Source: Ralstonia condita
GTDB lineage: Bacteria > Pseudomonadota > Gammaproteobacteria > Burkholderiales > Burkholderiaceae
Assembly: GCF_958405655.1 (NCBI RefSeq)
Contig: NZ_CATYWO010000002.1
Location: 868,001-932,000, forward strand
Direction of reading: 5' to 3'
DNA length: 64,000 nt
The notes beneath the pieces were generated by a model. The model ran no database searches. It saw nothing but the letters and a program-made list of their open reading frames with translations, and was not told the DNA's origin. How positions within the stretch are numbered: the stretch's first letter is position 1; the number at the start of each line of letters is the position of its first letter. Made by a program: the position numbers and the translations under genes. Below are positions 43,418 to 52,777 of this stretch, piece after piece.

Positions 43418-44230
43418 GTGACACCTACCATTCATCTGGACGCTTACTTCCACCGCATCCAGTGGGGCGGCGACACCCGCCCGACCTACGAAACGCTCGC
43501 GCAACTGGTACGCGCCCACATGCGGCACATCCCGTTCGAGAATCTCGACGTGCTGCTCGGGCGTGGTATCCGGATTGACGTGGAAAGCGTGCAGAACAAG
43601 CTTGTGCGTGCACGCCGCGGCGGTTACTGCTTCGAACATGCCACCCTGTTTTCGGCGGTGCTGGAGCAGCTCGGCTTTCAGCCGGTCCGGCACTCGTCAC
43701 GCGTGACCCTGCTGTCTGACCGCACCGAGGCGCCGCGCACGCACATGTTTCTTACGGTGCCGTTGCCGGAAGGCACGTTCGTCGTCGACCCGGGTTTTGG
43801 CGCACTGGCACCGCGCGTGCCCGTGCCGCTTGTCGATGGCATGCAGGCCAGCATCGACGGCGAGGTGCACTGGATGGGGCGTGATGCCAATCGCTGGGTG
43901 CTGCGCGCGCAGGTGCGCAGCGACACCCCGGTCGACGCCTGGGTGACCACGCTGGAGCAGGACTACCCGATCGATTTCGAGATGGCGAATCACTACACGT
44001 CGACACATCCGGCGTCGCCATTCAGGAACCGCATCCTGATGCGATCCTTGACGGACGAGGGCCGTGTGACGGTCATGAACCGCGACGCGACCATCTGGCG
44101 CGGCAACACGCCGCACAGGATCGAGCTGGAGGATCGCCGCGCGCTGCGTGAGCTGCTCGTCGAATACTTTGGCATCGATCTGCCGGAGGTCGAGCACATG
44201 CGCGTGCCCGGCATTCCGGAGTGGGCGTGA
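43418..44230 (+). CDS. nat: Arylamine N-acetyltransferase
   Basis: The enzyme transfers acetyl from acetyl-CoA to arylamines, hydrazines or related amines. The product is 270 residues. GTG 43418 is the start because AAGGAG lies seven bases upstream and the N-terminus matches the family. The catalytic triad is C71 in RRGGYCFEHA, H109 in THMFLTV and D124 in VVDPGFG, spaced as in Salmonella NAT. PFENLDVLLGR is another family motif. It is convergent with acdS, which ends 28 bp downstream. Confidence 0.93.
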   Translation: MTPTIHLDAYFHRIQWGGDTRPTYETLAQLVRAHMRHIPFENLDVLLGRGIRIDVESVQNKLVRARRGGYCFEHATLFSAVLEQLGFQPVRHSSRVTLLSDRTEAPRTHMFLTVPLPEGTFVVDPGFGALAPRVPVPLVDGMQASIDGEVHWMGRDANRWVLRAQVRSDTPVDAWVTTLEQDYPIDFEMANHYTSTHPASPFRNRILMRSLTDEGRVTVMNRDATIWRGNTPHRIELEDRRALRELLVEYFGIDLPEVEHMRVPGIPEWA

Positions 44231-44257
44231 TGATTGTGGGCGGGGTGGCGCGTCCGA

Positions 44258-45274
44258 TCAGCCGTCACGGAACAGGAAGCTGTAACCGTTGAGCGCAGGC
44301 ACGCCACCCAGGTGTGCATACAGCACGCGCGAGCCCGCCGGAATCTCGCCCCGGCGGATCAGGTCGATCATGCCCTGCATCGATTTGCCCTCGTACACGG
44401 GGTCTGTCAGCATGCCCTCGGCACGGGCGCACAGGCGGATGGCGTCGAGCGTCTCCTGCGACGGCACGCCGTATTCCGGATATGCGTAGCGCGTGTCGAG
44501 CACGACGTCGGCATCGGTAATGTCGCGGCCCAGGTCCACCTTGTCGGCGGTCTGCCGCGCAATGCGCAGGATCTGCTCGCGCGTCTGTTCCGGCTTGGCC
44601 GATGCATCGATGCCGATCACGCGGTCTGCGCGGCCCTCTGCCGCAAAGCCCACGACCATGCCGGCCTGCGTGCTGCCCGTGACGGAACACACGATGATGT
44701 AGTCGAAGGTGAAGCCGAGCGCCTTCTCCTGCTCGCGCACTTCCTCCGTAAAACCCACGAAGCCCAGACCGCCCAGCGGGTGGTCCGACGCGCCGGCCGG
44801 AATCGCATAAGGCTTGCCGCCCGCGCGGCGCACATCTTCCAGCGCCTGCTCCCAGCTCTGCTTGAACTCGATGCCGAAGCCCGCGTTCACCAGCCGCACG
44901 TCGGCGCCCATGATGCGCGAGAGCTGGATGTTGCCCACGCGGTCATACACGCTGTCGAACCAGTTCACCCAGTTCTCCTGCACGGTCACGCAGCGCATGC
45001 CGAGATGTGCCGCCACCGCTGCAACCTGCCGCGTGTGGTTCGACTGGATGCCGCCAATGGTGACCAGCGTGTCGCAGCCCTGCGCCAGTGCCTCCGGAAT
45101 CAGGTATTCCAGCTTGCGCGTCTTATTGCCGCCGAAGGCCAGACCGCTGTTGCAGTCCTCGCGCTTGGCATAGACCTCGACCTTGCCGCCCAACTGGGCG
45201 GACAGGCGCGGCAACGCCTGAATGGGCGTCGGCCCGAAGGTCAGCTGATGGCGAGGGAATCGTTGCAGGTTCAT
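44258..45274 (-). CDS. acdS: 1-aminocyclopropane-1-carboxylate deaminase AcdS
   Basis: AcdS splits ACC, the ethylene precursor of plants, into ammonia and 2-oxobutanoate using PLP. The protein is 338 residues, exactly the standard length. K51 (GGNKTRKLEY) holds PLP and S78 (GGIQSNHTRQ) is the nucleophile. Y268, Y294, E295 and L322 are all present, and E295 with L322 separates true ACC deaminase from D-cysteine desulfhydrase. The start is ATG 45274, as in studied AcdS proteins. The divergent Lrp-family gene is the usual AcdR regulator. Confidence 0.95.
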   Translation of the reverse strand: MNLQRFPRHQLTFGPTPIQALPRLSAQLGGKVEVYAKREDCNSGLAFGGNKTRKLEYLIPEALAQGCDTLVTIGGIQSNHTRQVAAVAAHLGMRCVTVQENWVNWFDSVYDRVGNIQLSRIMGADVRLVNAGFGIEFKQSWEQALEDVRRAGGKPYAIPAGASDHPLGGLGFVGFTEEVREQEKALGFTFDYIIVCSVTGSTQAGMVVGFAAEGRADRVIGIDASAKPEQTREQILRIARQTADKVDLGRDITDADVVLDTRYAYPEYGVPSQETLDAIRLCARAEGMLTDPVYEGKSMQGMIDLIRRGEIPAGSRVLYAHLGGVPALNGYSFLFRDG

Positions 45275-45413
45275 GGGCGTCACTCCGGTCAAGTCGATGC
45301 GCCCATGCTAGGCAATAACGCACGAAACAGGCTTGTGAAGATGCCCTCCGTAACGCATCATGGAACGCAGAATCGGGTACGGTGGTATTCGAAATTGTGT
45401 GAGGCAGCTTTTC

Positions 45414-45941
45414 ATGGCAACAAAATTGCGTGTCAGAAGCCGGTCGACGCCTGCCCCAACCAAGGCGGCCGCGGCCTTGGCGTCCGAGCTCGATCGCACG
45501 GACAAGGCGATCCTGCGCGCCCTGCAGAAGGACGCCTCCATCAGCAATGTCGCGCTGGCCAAGCGCGTAAGCCTGAGCCCGGCCGCCTGCCTGCGGCGCG
45601 TGGAACGGCTCAAGGCCAGTGGGGTGATCCGGGGCATGGTGGCACTGCTCGATCCGCAGGCGCTGGGGGCGGGCACGGTGGTGCTGATCGGCGTGGTGCT
45701 CGATCGCTCCACGCCGGAATCCTTTGCCGCCTTTGAAAAGGCAGCGCAGACCATCTCCGGCTGCATGGAATGCCACCTCGTGACGGGGGAGTTCGATTAC
45801 TTCCTGCTGATCCGCACGCGCGATTCCGAGAGCTTCACGCGGCTGCACGCGGAGCAGTTACTGTATCTGCCGGGCGTGCGGCAGGTACGGTCGTTCATGG
45901 GCCTGAAGGAGGTGGTGAGCCGCACGGAAGTCGTCGTTTGA
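45414..45941 (+). CDS. acdR: Lrp/AsnC-family regulator AcdR
   Basis: The regulator is 175 residues from ATG 45414, with GAGG upstream. It has an N-terminal extension of about 25 residues, then the helix-turn-helix (LDRTDKAILRALQKDASISN and VALAKRVSLSPAACLRRVERL), followed by the RAM ligand-binding domain with GEFDYFLLIRTRD. It is divergent from acdS with 139 bp between, the arrangement known for AcdR, which activates acdS in the presence of ACC. Identity as AcdR rests mainly on this context. Confidence 0.88.
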   Translation: MATKLRVRSRSTPAPTKAAAALASELDRTDKAILRALQKDASISNVALAKRVSLSPAACLRRVERLKASGVIRGMVALLDPQALGAGTVVLIGVVLDRSTPESFAAFEKAAQTISGCMECHLVTGEFDYFLLIRTRDSESFTRLHAEQLLYLPGVRQVRSFMGLKEVVSRTEVVV

Positions 45942-46134
45942 CGCAGCGTGCCGCGCTGCAAGCCATCAACCGCATCCACCCCTGTGAGGTGACGGTCGAA
46001 TCCGATTGATAACCCACGCACATCAATCGTTCCAAACATTGCACTTCCCGTTTGCCTGTCTCCCGGTGAACAATGCCAGAACGACAAGCGCCGCCCCACG
46101 GCGCATTCCTTTTTGGCTTCCAGGAGACACCTCG

Positions 46135-47430
46135 ATGCACCCCCCGTCCAGCCTTTCGACCGGGCATTCCAAGGCCGCTGTGGTCTTTCGCGTGACTGCC
46201 GGGAATTTCCTGGAGCAGTTCGACTTCTTCCTCTTCGGCTTCTACGCGACGCAGATCGCTCACGTGTTCTTTCCTGCCGTGAGCGAATTTGCCTCGCTCA
46301 TGCTGACGTTTGCCGTGTTCGGCGCGGGCTTCCTGATGCGGCCGCTGGGCGCGATCGTACTCGGCGCCTATATCGACGACGTTGGGCGTCGCAAGGGGCT
46401 GATCGTCACGCTGTCCATCATGGCGAGTGGGACCGTGCTGATCGCGTTTGTCCCCGGCTACGCCACGATCGGGTTGCTGGCGCCGGCGCTCGTCCTTCTT
46501 GGCCGCCTGCTGCAGGGGTTCTCTGCGGGCGCCGAGCTGGGTGGCGTGTCGGTCTATCTGGCCGAAATGGCCACGCCTGGCCGCAAGGGCTTCTTCACCA
46601 GCTGGCAGTCCGCCAGCCAGCAAGTGGCCATCGTGGTGGCGGCGGGCCTGGGATTTGCGATCAACCAATGGCTCAGCGCGCCGGCCATCGCCGCGTGGGG
46701 ATGGCGCGTGCCGTTCTTTATCGGCTGCATGATCGTGCCGTGCATCTTCATGCTGCGCCGCAATCTCGAGGAAACGCAGGAGTTCAAGGCGCGCCGGCAT
46801 CGTCCGCGCATGAAGGACGTGTTCGCTACGCTGATGCAACACTGGGCCGTCGTCATCGCCGGCATGATGCTGGTGGCCATGACCACCACGAGCTTCTACC
46901 TCATCACGGTGTATGCGCCCACGTTCGGCAAGACCGTCCTGCACCTGAGCACGGCCGATAGCCTCCTCGCCACGCTGTGCGTGGGCGTGTCGAACTTCGT
47001 GTGGTTGCCCATCGGGGGTGCGCTTTCGGACAAGTTCGGCCGCCGCCCGCTCCTGGTCGGGATGACGCTCCTCACCATCGCGACCGCCTATCCGGCGCTT
47101 TCGCTGCTGGCCCACGCGCCGAGCTTCCAGAACATGCTGCTCGTGCTGCTGTGGCTCTCGTTCATGTACGGCATCTATAACGGCGCGATGGTCGTTGCGC
47201 TTACCGAAGTGATGCCGGTGCAGGTGCGTGTTGCGGGCTTCTCGCTGGCCTACAGCCTCGCGACGGCGGTGTTCGGCGGCTTTACCCCGGCCATCTCGAC
47301 CGCGGCGATCCAGATGACTGGTGACAAGGCAGCGCCGGGTTACTGGATGAGCTTCGCCGCCGTGTGCGCTCTCCTCGCAACGTTCGCGCTGTATCGCCGC
47401 CGTCCGGTGGCGCTGGCTCCGGCGCATTGA
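46135..47430 (+). CDS. MFS carboxylate:proton symporter (citrate/tricarballylate type)
   Basis: The carrier is 431 residues with 12 membrane segments. Family features are AGNFLEQFDFFLFGFYAT in helix 1, the loop DDVGRRKG, RLLQGFSAGAELGGVSVY and the second-half repeat DKFGRRP. It belongs to the metabolite:H+ symporter branch that includes CitA and TcuC. ATG 46135 has AGGAG upstream. A solute-binding protein gene follows after 62 bp on the same strand, an unusual partner for an MFS carrier. Confidence 0.88.
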   Translation: MHPPSSLSTGHSKAAVVFRVTAGNFLEQFDFFLFGFYATQIAHVFFPAVSEFASLMLTFAVFGAGFLMRPLGAIVLGAYIDDVGRRKGLIVTLSIMASGTVLIAFVPGYATIGLLAPALVLLGRLLQGFSAGAELGGVSVYLAEMATPGRKGFFTSWQSASQQVAIVVAAGLGFAINQWLSAPAIAAWGWRVPFFIGCMIVPCIFMLRRNLEETQEFKARRHRPRMKDVFATLMQHWAVVIAGMMLVAMTTTSFYLITVYAPTFGKTVLHLSTADSLLATLCVGVSNFVWLPIGGALSDKFGRRPLLVGMTLLTIATAYPALSLLAHAPSFQNMLLVLLWLSFMYGIYNGAMVVALTEVMPVQVRVAGFSLAYSLATAVFGGFTPAISTAAIQMTGDKAAPGYWMSFAAVCALLATFALYRRRPVALAPAH

Positions 47431-47492
47431 TGCAGCGCGCATGCCCCACGCCCGACGCTGACGATACCATCCCACTCTGCAGGCTCCTCATC

Positions 47493-48275
47493 ATGAAGAC
47501 ACGGTTTCTGAAATTCTGCGCCGCTGCGCTCATCGCAACCTCGGCATTGGCAGCCAACGTCCAGGCCGCCGAACTGCACGTCATGAGTTCCGGTGGCTTC
47601 ACCGCCGCGTACAAGCTGCTCGGCCCGAAGTTCGCATCGCAGACGGGCAACACGCTCGACACGGCGCTCGGCCCCTCGATGGGTAAGTCGCCCGAAGCGA
47701 TTCCGAACCGTCTCGCGCGCGGGGAACCTGCCGATGCCGTCATCATGGTCGGCTATGCGCTCGACGAACTGATCAAGCATGGCAAGGTCATTCCGGATTC
47801 GCGCGTGGAACTGGCCGATTCGCGCATCGGCATGGTCGTGCGCGAAGGCGCGGCGACGCCCGACATCAGCTCGGCCGAGGGCCTCAAGCAGGTGCTGTTG
47901 CATGCCAGGTCGATCGCCTACTCGGATAGCGCAAGCGGTGTCTATATCGAGCGCGAGCTGTTCAGGAAGCTCGGCATTGAAGCGCAGGTCAAGCCGAAGG
48001 CAAGGATGATCCCGCGGATTCCGGTGGCGTCCGTGGTGGCCAATGGCGACTACGAAATCGGCTTCCAGCAGGTAAGCGAGCTGCTGCCGGTGCGGGGTGC
48101 GACCTTTGTCGGGAAGCTTCCCGAGTCGCTGCAGTCGGTCACGCGCTTTGCGGCGGGCATCCCCGTCGGCGCGCAGCATCCGAAGGAAGCGAAGGCGCTG
48201 CTCGACTATCTCGCATCCCCGGCGGTACAGGCGGACGTGAAATCGACCGGCCTCGATTCCGCGCCTGCAAACTGA
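47493..48275 (+). CDS. Periplasmic solute-binding protein, ModA-like
   Basis: The protein is 260 residues. A clear signal peptide (MKTRFLKFCAAALIATSALA, cleavage near ANVQAA) is followed by a type II binding-protein fold: AELHVMSSGGFTAAYKLLGP, LARGEPADAVIMVGYALDEL and SIAYSDSASGVYIERELF. The pattern resembles molybdate-type and related extracellular binding proteins. No ABC permease or ATPase is nearby; the gene follows an MFS carrier. The ligand is probably an organic acid, but this is inferred from the neighbour. Confidence 0.85.
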   Translation: MKTRFLKFCAAALIATSALAANVQAAELHVMSSGGFTAAYKLLGPKFASQTGNTLDTALGPSMGKSPEAIPNRLARGEPADAVIMVGYALDELIKHGKVIPDSRVELADSRIGMVVREGAATPDISSAEGLKQVLLHARSIAYSDSASGVYIERELFRKLGIEAQVKPKARMIPRIPVASVVANGDYEIGFQQVSELLPVRGATFVGKLPESLQSVTRFAAGIPVGAQHPKEAKALLDYLASPAVQADVKSTGLDSAPAN

Positions 48276-48311
48276 GGCCGGTCGCGCGCGGACGGGGCCG
48301 ATGCGACGCTG

Positions 48312-49229
48312 CTATGCAGCGCCTCTCGTTCTGCCGCCTCGCTTCGCCTCAAGGATCATCCGGTGAAACGCCTCTGCCGCCGGTGTCAACGGACGGCCGC
48401 GGCGCTTGATGATCCCCACACGTCGTTTCACCACCGGTTCCACCAGCGGCACGCTCGTGAGGATCGCGTGCTCGTGCCCGGGCATGGCCATCGAGGGCAC
48501 TGCCGCGACGCCCAACCCGGCTTCGACCAATCCGAGCATGGTGGTCACATGCCGCGTCTCGCAGATGCTTGGGGCGCCCGGCGCCACGGCAGACAGCGCC
48601 TGATCCAGCAACAGGCGGTTCCCGGACGTCTTGTCGACTGACACGTAGTCGTGTTCATACAGCTCGTTCCACGTCACGCGCTTCTTGCGTGCGAGCGGAT
48701 GATCGCGCCGGCAGGCGGCAACAAACCGGTCCTGCAACAGCAGCTTGAACTCGATCTCGGGCTCCTGGCTGCCCATGAAGCTCACGCCAAAGTCGGCCTC
48801 GCCGCTGATGACCGCCCCGAGCACCTCGTTCGCGCTGGCATCGAGCAGCTTGACGCGAATGCGGGGAAAGCGCTGGTGATAGCCTGCAATGAGGTTCGGC
48901 AGGAAGTAGTACGCCACCGAAGGTACACACGCGATGGTCACGTGGCCCAGCCGGCTCGATGACACGTCGCGGATGCCAAGCAGCGCAGCGTCCAGGTCGT
49001 CGAGCAATTGTTCAGCGCTGCGCGCAAACACGCGACCGACCGTGGTGAGCGTGACACTGCGCGTGGTGCGCTCGAAGAGGGGGACGCCCAGCGCGCTTTC
49101 GAGCTTGTCGATCCGACGGCTCAAGGCCGGCTGCGAAATGCTGATGGCTTCAGCGGCCTTCCGGAAGCTGCCCAGCTCCACTACCGCGCGAAACGCCTGT
49201 AAGTCCGTCAAGTCAAAGTTGATCCCCAC
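48312..49229 (-). CDS. LysR-family transcriptional regulator (1)
   Basis: The regulator is 305 residues. GTG 49229 is preferred because GGAGG lies eight bases upstream; an ATG at 49262 would add 11 residues. The helix-turn-helix is in FRAVVELGSFRKAAEAISIS and QPALSRRIDKLESALG. The substrate-binding domain begins near residue 90 and includes GVSFMGSQEPEIEF. It is divergent from the cupin gene at 49433 and convergent with the solute-binding protein gene, so either may be its target. Confidence 0.9.
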   Translation of the reverse strand: MGINFDLTDLQAFRAVVELGSFRKAAEAISISQPALSRRIDKLESALGVPLFERTTRSVTLTTVGRVFARSAEQLLDDLDAALLGIRDVSSSRLGHVTIACVPSVAYYFLPNLIAGYHQRFPRIRVKLLDASANEVLGAVISGEADFGVSFMGSQEPEIEFKLLLQDRFVAACRRDHPLARKKRVTWNELYEHDYVSVDKTSGNRLLLDQALSAVAPGAPSICETRHVTTMLGLVEAGLGVAAVPSMAMPGHEHAILTSVPLVEPVVKRRVGIIKRRGRPLTPAAEAFHRMILEAKRGGRTRGAA

Positions 49230-49289
49230 GGGCCGGCCTCCCCATCCCAAGATGGCGAGCATTTTGCATGATTCTGCGTCGCCCCCTCA

Positions 49290-49316
49290 ATCATGTCACG
49301 GCGTGATATACATGAT
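49290..49316. promoter_or_regulatory. Nested inverted repeats between LysR (1) and cupin genes
   Basis: ATCATGT (49290-49296) and ACATGAT (49310-49316) form a perfect outer inverted repeat with 13 bp between. Inside it, TCACG-G-CGTGA (49296-49306) forms a second one. LysR proteins bind T-N11-A dyads in such divergent regions, so this is a candidate operator. Confidence 0.45.
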
Positions 49317-49432
49317 GGAAGCATGGCGCCACGCCCTTCGGAAGGGGGCCCGGCGCGGGCAGCCGACGAAGTTCGAACCCTGCCGGCACACCATCTCATG
49401 CCAATCCTTTGACCCGAACAGCGAGAACCGTC

Positions 49433-49759
49433 ATGGCCACACCACGCGCGGCACCTGGGGAACTGATCGACGTGCGGCCGCTTGGGCCGGCTTTGAAGGG
49501 CGCCAAGTCCGTCACCCTCATGCGGTCCGATCATCTGGAGGTGATGCGGCTTGTGCTTCCCGCTGGCAAGCACATCCCCGAACATCGTGCTCCCGGTGAG
49601 ATCACCGTGCAGTGTCTCGAAGGCAGCCTGAAGTTCGGCACCGACGCGGCGGTGCAGACCATGCATGCCGGTGATCTGCTCTTCGCGACGCCTGGGCAAC
49701 CGCACTGGCTTGAAGCGCTCGAGGATACGTCGGTACTCGTCACGCTCTATCTGCCGTAA
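49433..49759 (+). CDS. Cupin-domain protein
   Basis: The product is 108 residues and consists of a single cupin beta-barrel. The metal-binding pattern is reduced: PAGKHIPEHRAPGEITVQCLEG for motif 1, with His and Glu present, and GDLLFATPGQPHWLEAL for motif 2, with one His. It is divergent from LysR (1). Small cupins like this often act as accessory sensors or isomerases; no function can be assigned. Confidence 0.8.
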   Translation: MATPRAAPGELIDVRPLGPALKGAKSVTLMRSDHLEVMRLVLPAGKHIPEHRAPGEITVQCLEGSLKFGTDAAVQTMHAGDLLFATPGQPHWLEALEDTSVLVTLYLP

Positions 49760-49885
49760 GAGGCACCGCCAGACGGCGCGCCGAGCCGCTCGCCGCGTCG
49801 CTGGCCGTGACCCGGCGGCCAACCTGTCGCCCCGCTTCCAGGCTTTCGTGGATGAGATCGAGGGGAGGCGGGAGCCGTCTCTGGA

Positions 49886-50839
49886 TCAAGCCAGAGGGGG
49901 CTGCTGCGCCTGCGGGGGCGGGTACGCCGCCAGGCATACCGCGAGAACCTCCGCGCGCAGCCAGCGATGGGCGGGATCCTGGTCCAGGCGCGGGTGCCAG
50001 ATTGCCGAGACGTTGAAACCTGGCGTCGGCACCGGCAACTCAAACCACCCCAGCCCGTTCGCGCCGGCGTGATCCGGCGCAAACCGGTTACCCACGCACG
50101 AATGCGGGAGGACGGTGAGCAGGTCGGAGCGACGCGCCACCTGCATCGCACCCGTGTACGACGGCACGATCATCGCTATCTTCCGTTGTGCGCCGTATTG
50201 CGCCAACGCGGCATCCACCGGATGCACCCCCTCCTCGAAGCGCGCGGCCAGTACATGACCGCATGCAATCCAGTCCGCCATGCCAACGCGGTTGCCGTTC
50301 AGCAGGGGATGATCTGACCGGCACGCTCCCACGTAGCGGTCGCGAAACAGCAGGCGGGTCCGCATCTCGGGGGCAGAAGTCTTGACGGTGCCGATTTCGA
50401 GATCGATCGTGCCGTCGCGCAGCGGCTGGGCATCCCAGTCGGGCTTGGGCGTGAAACGGAGTTGCACGGCGGGCGCCGCGTGCTGGATCCGCTTCATCAA
50501 CGCCGCGCCAAGCAGATCGATGAAACCCTCGCCCGCCCGCACTGTGAAGCTGCGTTCCAGGCTCGAGACCTCGAACCGATGCGGGGCAGGACTCAGCGCA
50601 GCCTCGGCCTCGCGGGCCAGGGCAGGGAGGCGCTGGCTCAACTGTTCGGCATAGGGTGTGAGAACCAGCGAGCGGCCGGCCTGCAACAGCAGCCGGTCGC
50701 CGGTGGCGGTGCGCAGGCGTGTCAGCGTGCGGCTCATCGCAGAGACGCTGAGATTCAGGCGCTTGGCGGCTCCCGTGACGCTTCGCTCGGTCAGCAAGGC
50801 ATCCAGGGCGGTGAGCAGGTTCAGATCGACGCGTGGCAT
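49886..50839 (-). CDS. LysR-family transcriptional regulator (2)
   Basis: The regulator is 317 residues from ATG 50839. Its N-terminus, MPRVDLNLLTALDALLTERS followed by VTGAAKRLNLSVSAMSRTLTRLR, is the NodD/LeuO-like form of the LysR helix-turn-helix. The effector domain follows from about residue 90. It is divergent from the short-chain dehydrogenase gene at 50970 with 130 bp between, including the dyad AGCGG-N4-CCGCT at 50851-50864, and probably regulates it. Confidence 0.9.
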   Translation of the reverse strand: MPRVDLNLLTALDALLTERSVTGAAKRLNLSVSAMSRTLTRLRTATGDRLLLQAGRSLVLTPYAEQLSQRLPALAREAEAALSPAPHRFEVSSLERSFTVRAGEGFIDLLGAALMKRIQHAAPAVQLRFTPKPDWDAQPLRDGTIDLEIGTVKTSAPEMRTRLLFRDRYVGACRSDHPLLNGNRVGMADWIACGHVLAARFEEGVHPVDAALAQYGAQRKIAMIVPSYTGAMQVARRSDLLTVLPHSCVGNRFAPDHAGANGLGWFELPVPTPGFNVSAIWHPRLDQDPAHRWLRAEVLAVCLAAYPPPQAQQPPLA

Positions 50840-50969
50840 GGCTTCAGCATAGCGGAAAGCCGCTTTGGCATGGCGCTGCGTGCAAACGTGGATTGCAGGC
50901 GAGGCGTCTGGTGCAAGGCTGGAGTGTCCCCTAACCTGTGCGACATCATCGCTGACGAAGCAGGCCCCC

Positions 50970-51689
50970 ATGCGCCCGGTCTCTCACCCCACCCACGCCC
51001 CAAGCATTCTCCTCATTGGCGCCTCGCGCGGTCTGGGGTACGCCATGGCGGCAGCGTTTCTGGACAAAGGATGGAACGTCGTCGGAACCGTGCGGGCCGG
51101 CAGCGGCAAGACCCGCCTGCACGCGCTGGCCGATGCCCATCCGAAGCGGGTCGGGATCGAGACGATGGACATCACCCGGCCCGAGCAGATCCGGGCCGTG
51201 CGAGACCGCCTGTCAAACCGGAGCTTCGACATTTTGTTCGTCAATGCCGGCACCACAAACCCCGATCCGACGCAGACCATCGGCGAAGTCTCCACCGAGG
51301 ATTTCGTCAACCTCATGATCACCAATGCGCTCGGCCCGATGCGCGTTGTCGAATGCCTGAGCGATCTCGTTCCACCGACCGGGCTGATTGGCGTCATGTC
51401 GTCCGGGCAAGGCAGTGTTGCCGATAACGAGTCGGGCCAGCGGGAGGTCTATCGCGGCAGCAAGGCGGCGCTGAACCAGTTCATGCGCAGCTTTGCCGCG
51501 CGGCAGGCGCAAACGCCACGCGCCATGCTGCTGATGGCGCCGGGCTGGGTACGCACCGAGCTGGGCGGCCCCGACGCGCGACTGTCGATCGAAGACAGCG
51601 TGCCGGGGGTCGTGGACGTTCTGCTGAACAAGCGGGGGCGTCCCGGTCTCGAGTATCTCGACTACCGTGGCAGGACCGTGCGGTGGTGA
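50970..51689 (+). CDS. Short-chain dehydrogenase/reductase
   Basis: The NAD(P)-dependent oxidoreductase is 239 residues from ATG 50970. The cofactor loop is GASRGLGYAMA and the conserved strand motif is FVNAGTTN. The catalytic Ser lies in GVMSSGQGSV and the Tyr-x3-Lys pair in YRGSKAALNQF. It is divergent from LysR (2). The substrate is unknown; such LysR/SDR pairs are common and not diagnostic. Confidence 0.88.
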   Translation: MRPVSHPTHAPSILLIGASRGLGYAMAAAFLDKGWNVVGTVRAGSGKTRLHALADAHPKRVGIETMDITRPEQIRAVRDRLSNRSFDILFVNAGTTNPDPTQTIGEVSTEDFVNLMITNALGPMRVVECLSDLVPPTGLIGVMSSGQGSVADNESGQREVYRGSKAALNQFMRSFAARQAQTPRAMLLMAPGWVRTELGGPDARLSIEDSVPGVVDVLLNKRGRPGLEYLDYRGRTVRW

Positions 51690-51850
51690 TGGCCACAGGT
51701 GATTGAACGTCTTGTGCGCCCGAGGAGGCCGCCCACCCCGGACTAGCCGTCGCGATCTCCATCGGTGCCTCCTGCCTGGGACGCGTCTGCCCGCACTTCG
51801 CGCGCCTTGCCGGGGCAAGCGAGAGTGCGCTGCCGATGCGCAAGCCGCGG

Positions 51851-52765
51851 CTACACCGTCGACATGCGCCTGACGATTTCTCGCAGGAGGTAATGCGCCG
51901 CCGGACCCAGCCGCCGCCCGGTTCGCGTGATCACATAGCGATCGAACGTACGCGCGATGGGATGGTCGATGGGCACGGCCTTGACGTGTCCCGCGACGAT
52001 CCGTTCCTGAGCGGCGCCGCGCGTCATGAAGGCAACGGCCAGGTTCTGCGCAGCAATGGCCGACGCCGTCCAGAAGCGGTCGCATCGGAATGCCGGTACA
52101 TACGTCCGGCCGATATCGGCCAGGATCGCGTTGATGTAGCGCTGCACCCCGAACTCCGCAGGCATGAAGACGAGGCGCTCGCCGGCCAGCTCTTCCATCT
52201 TGACGGACTTGCGTGACGCCATCGGATGGTCGACCGAGAAGATGGCGCACAAAGGCTCGCTCTGGAACAGGCGCGCGGTCAGCGTCGGATCATTCGTGGC
52301 ACCGATGGACACGCAGATGTCGACCACATCCTCCCGGATCATCGAGAGCAGTTGGGACAGTGGCCCGGTGCGCAGCTCCACGACTATGTCGGGGTATTTA
52401 TCCAGGAAGGGCTTGAGCGCAACCGAGACCAGGCCCGTCACCATGCCCTCGCCGACAGCAATCGTCACTTGCCCCCGCTTCAGCCCGCGGTATTCATCAA
52501 GCTGCGCGCGGAAGCGGCGGGCATTGCGTTCGCAATCATGAAAGTAATCGACCGCCATCTGGCCGGCTTCGGTCAACTCCATCTTGCGGCCCCGCCGCGT
52601 CACCAGCGACAGCCGCAACGCGCGCTCGGCCAGGGCGACCTGCCGGCTGATGGTGGAGACGTTCACATCCAGGCCAAGCGCGGCCTGGCGCATGCCGCCG
52701 TACGTGGCGATGGCCACCAGGTACTGCAATGTGCGCTCTGAGAGGCTTTGTCCGAGGGCGTCCAA
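51851..52765 (-). CDS. LysR-family transcriptional regulator (3)
   Basis: The regulator is 304 residues. The best start is TTG 52765, because CAGGAG precedes it at proper spacing and no ATG is placed to give a normal N-terminus. The helix-turn-helix is YLVAIATYGGMRQAALGLDV with NVSTISRQVALAERAL. The effector domain follows from about residue 90. It is divergent from the YfcC carrier gene, with a perfect dyad (52778-52796) just upstream of its own start, so it probably controls the carrier and amidohydrolase. Confidence 0.88.
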   Translation of the reverse strand: MDALGQSLSERTLQYLVAIATYGGMRQAALGLDVNVSTISRQVALAERALRLSLVTRRGRKMELTEAGQMAVDYFHDCERNARRFRAQLDEYRGLKRGQVTIAVGEGMVTGLVSVALKPFLDKYPDIVVELRTGPLSQLLSMIREDVVDICVSIGATNDPTLTARLFQSEPLCAIFSVDHPMASRKSVKMEELAGERLVFMPAEFGVQRYINAILADIGRTYVPAFRCDRFWTASAIAAQNLAVAFMTRGAAQERIVAGHVKAVPIDHPIARTFDRYVITRTGRRLGPAAHYLLREIVRRMSTV

Positions 52766-52777
52766 TGACGGCTCCTG

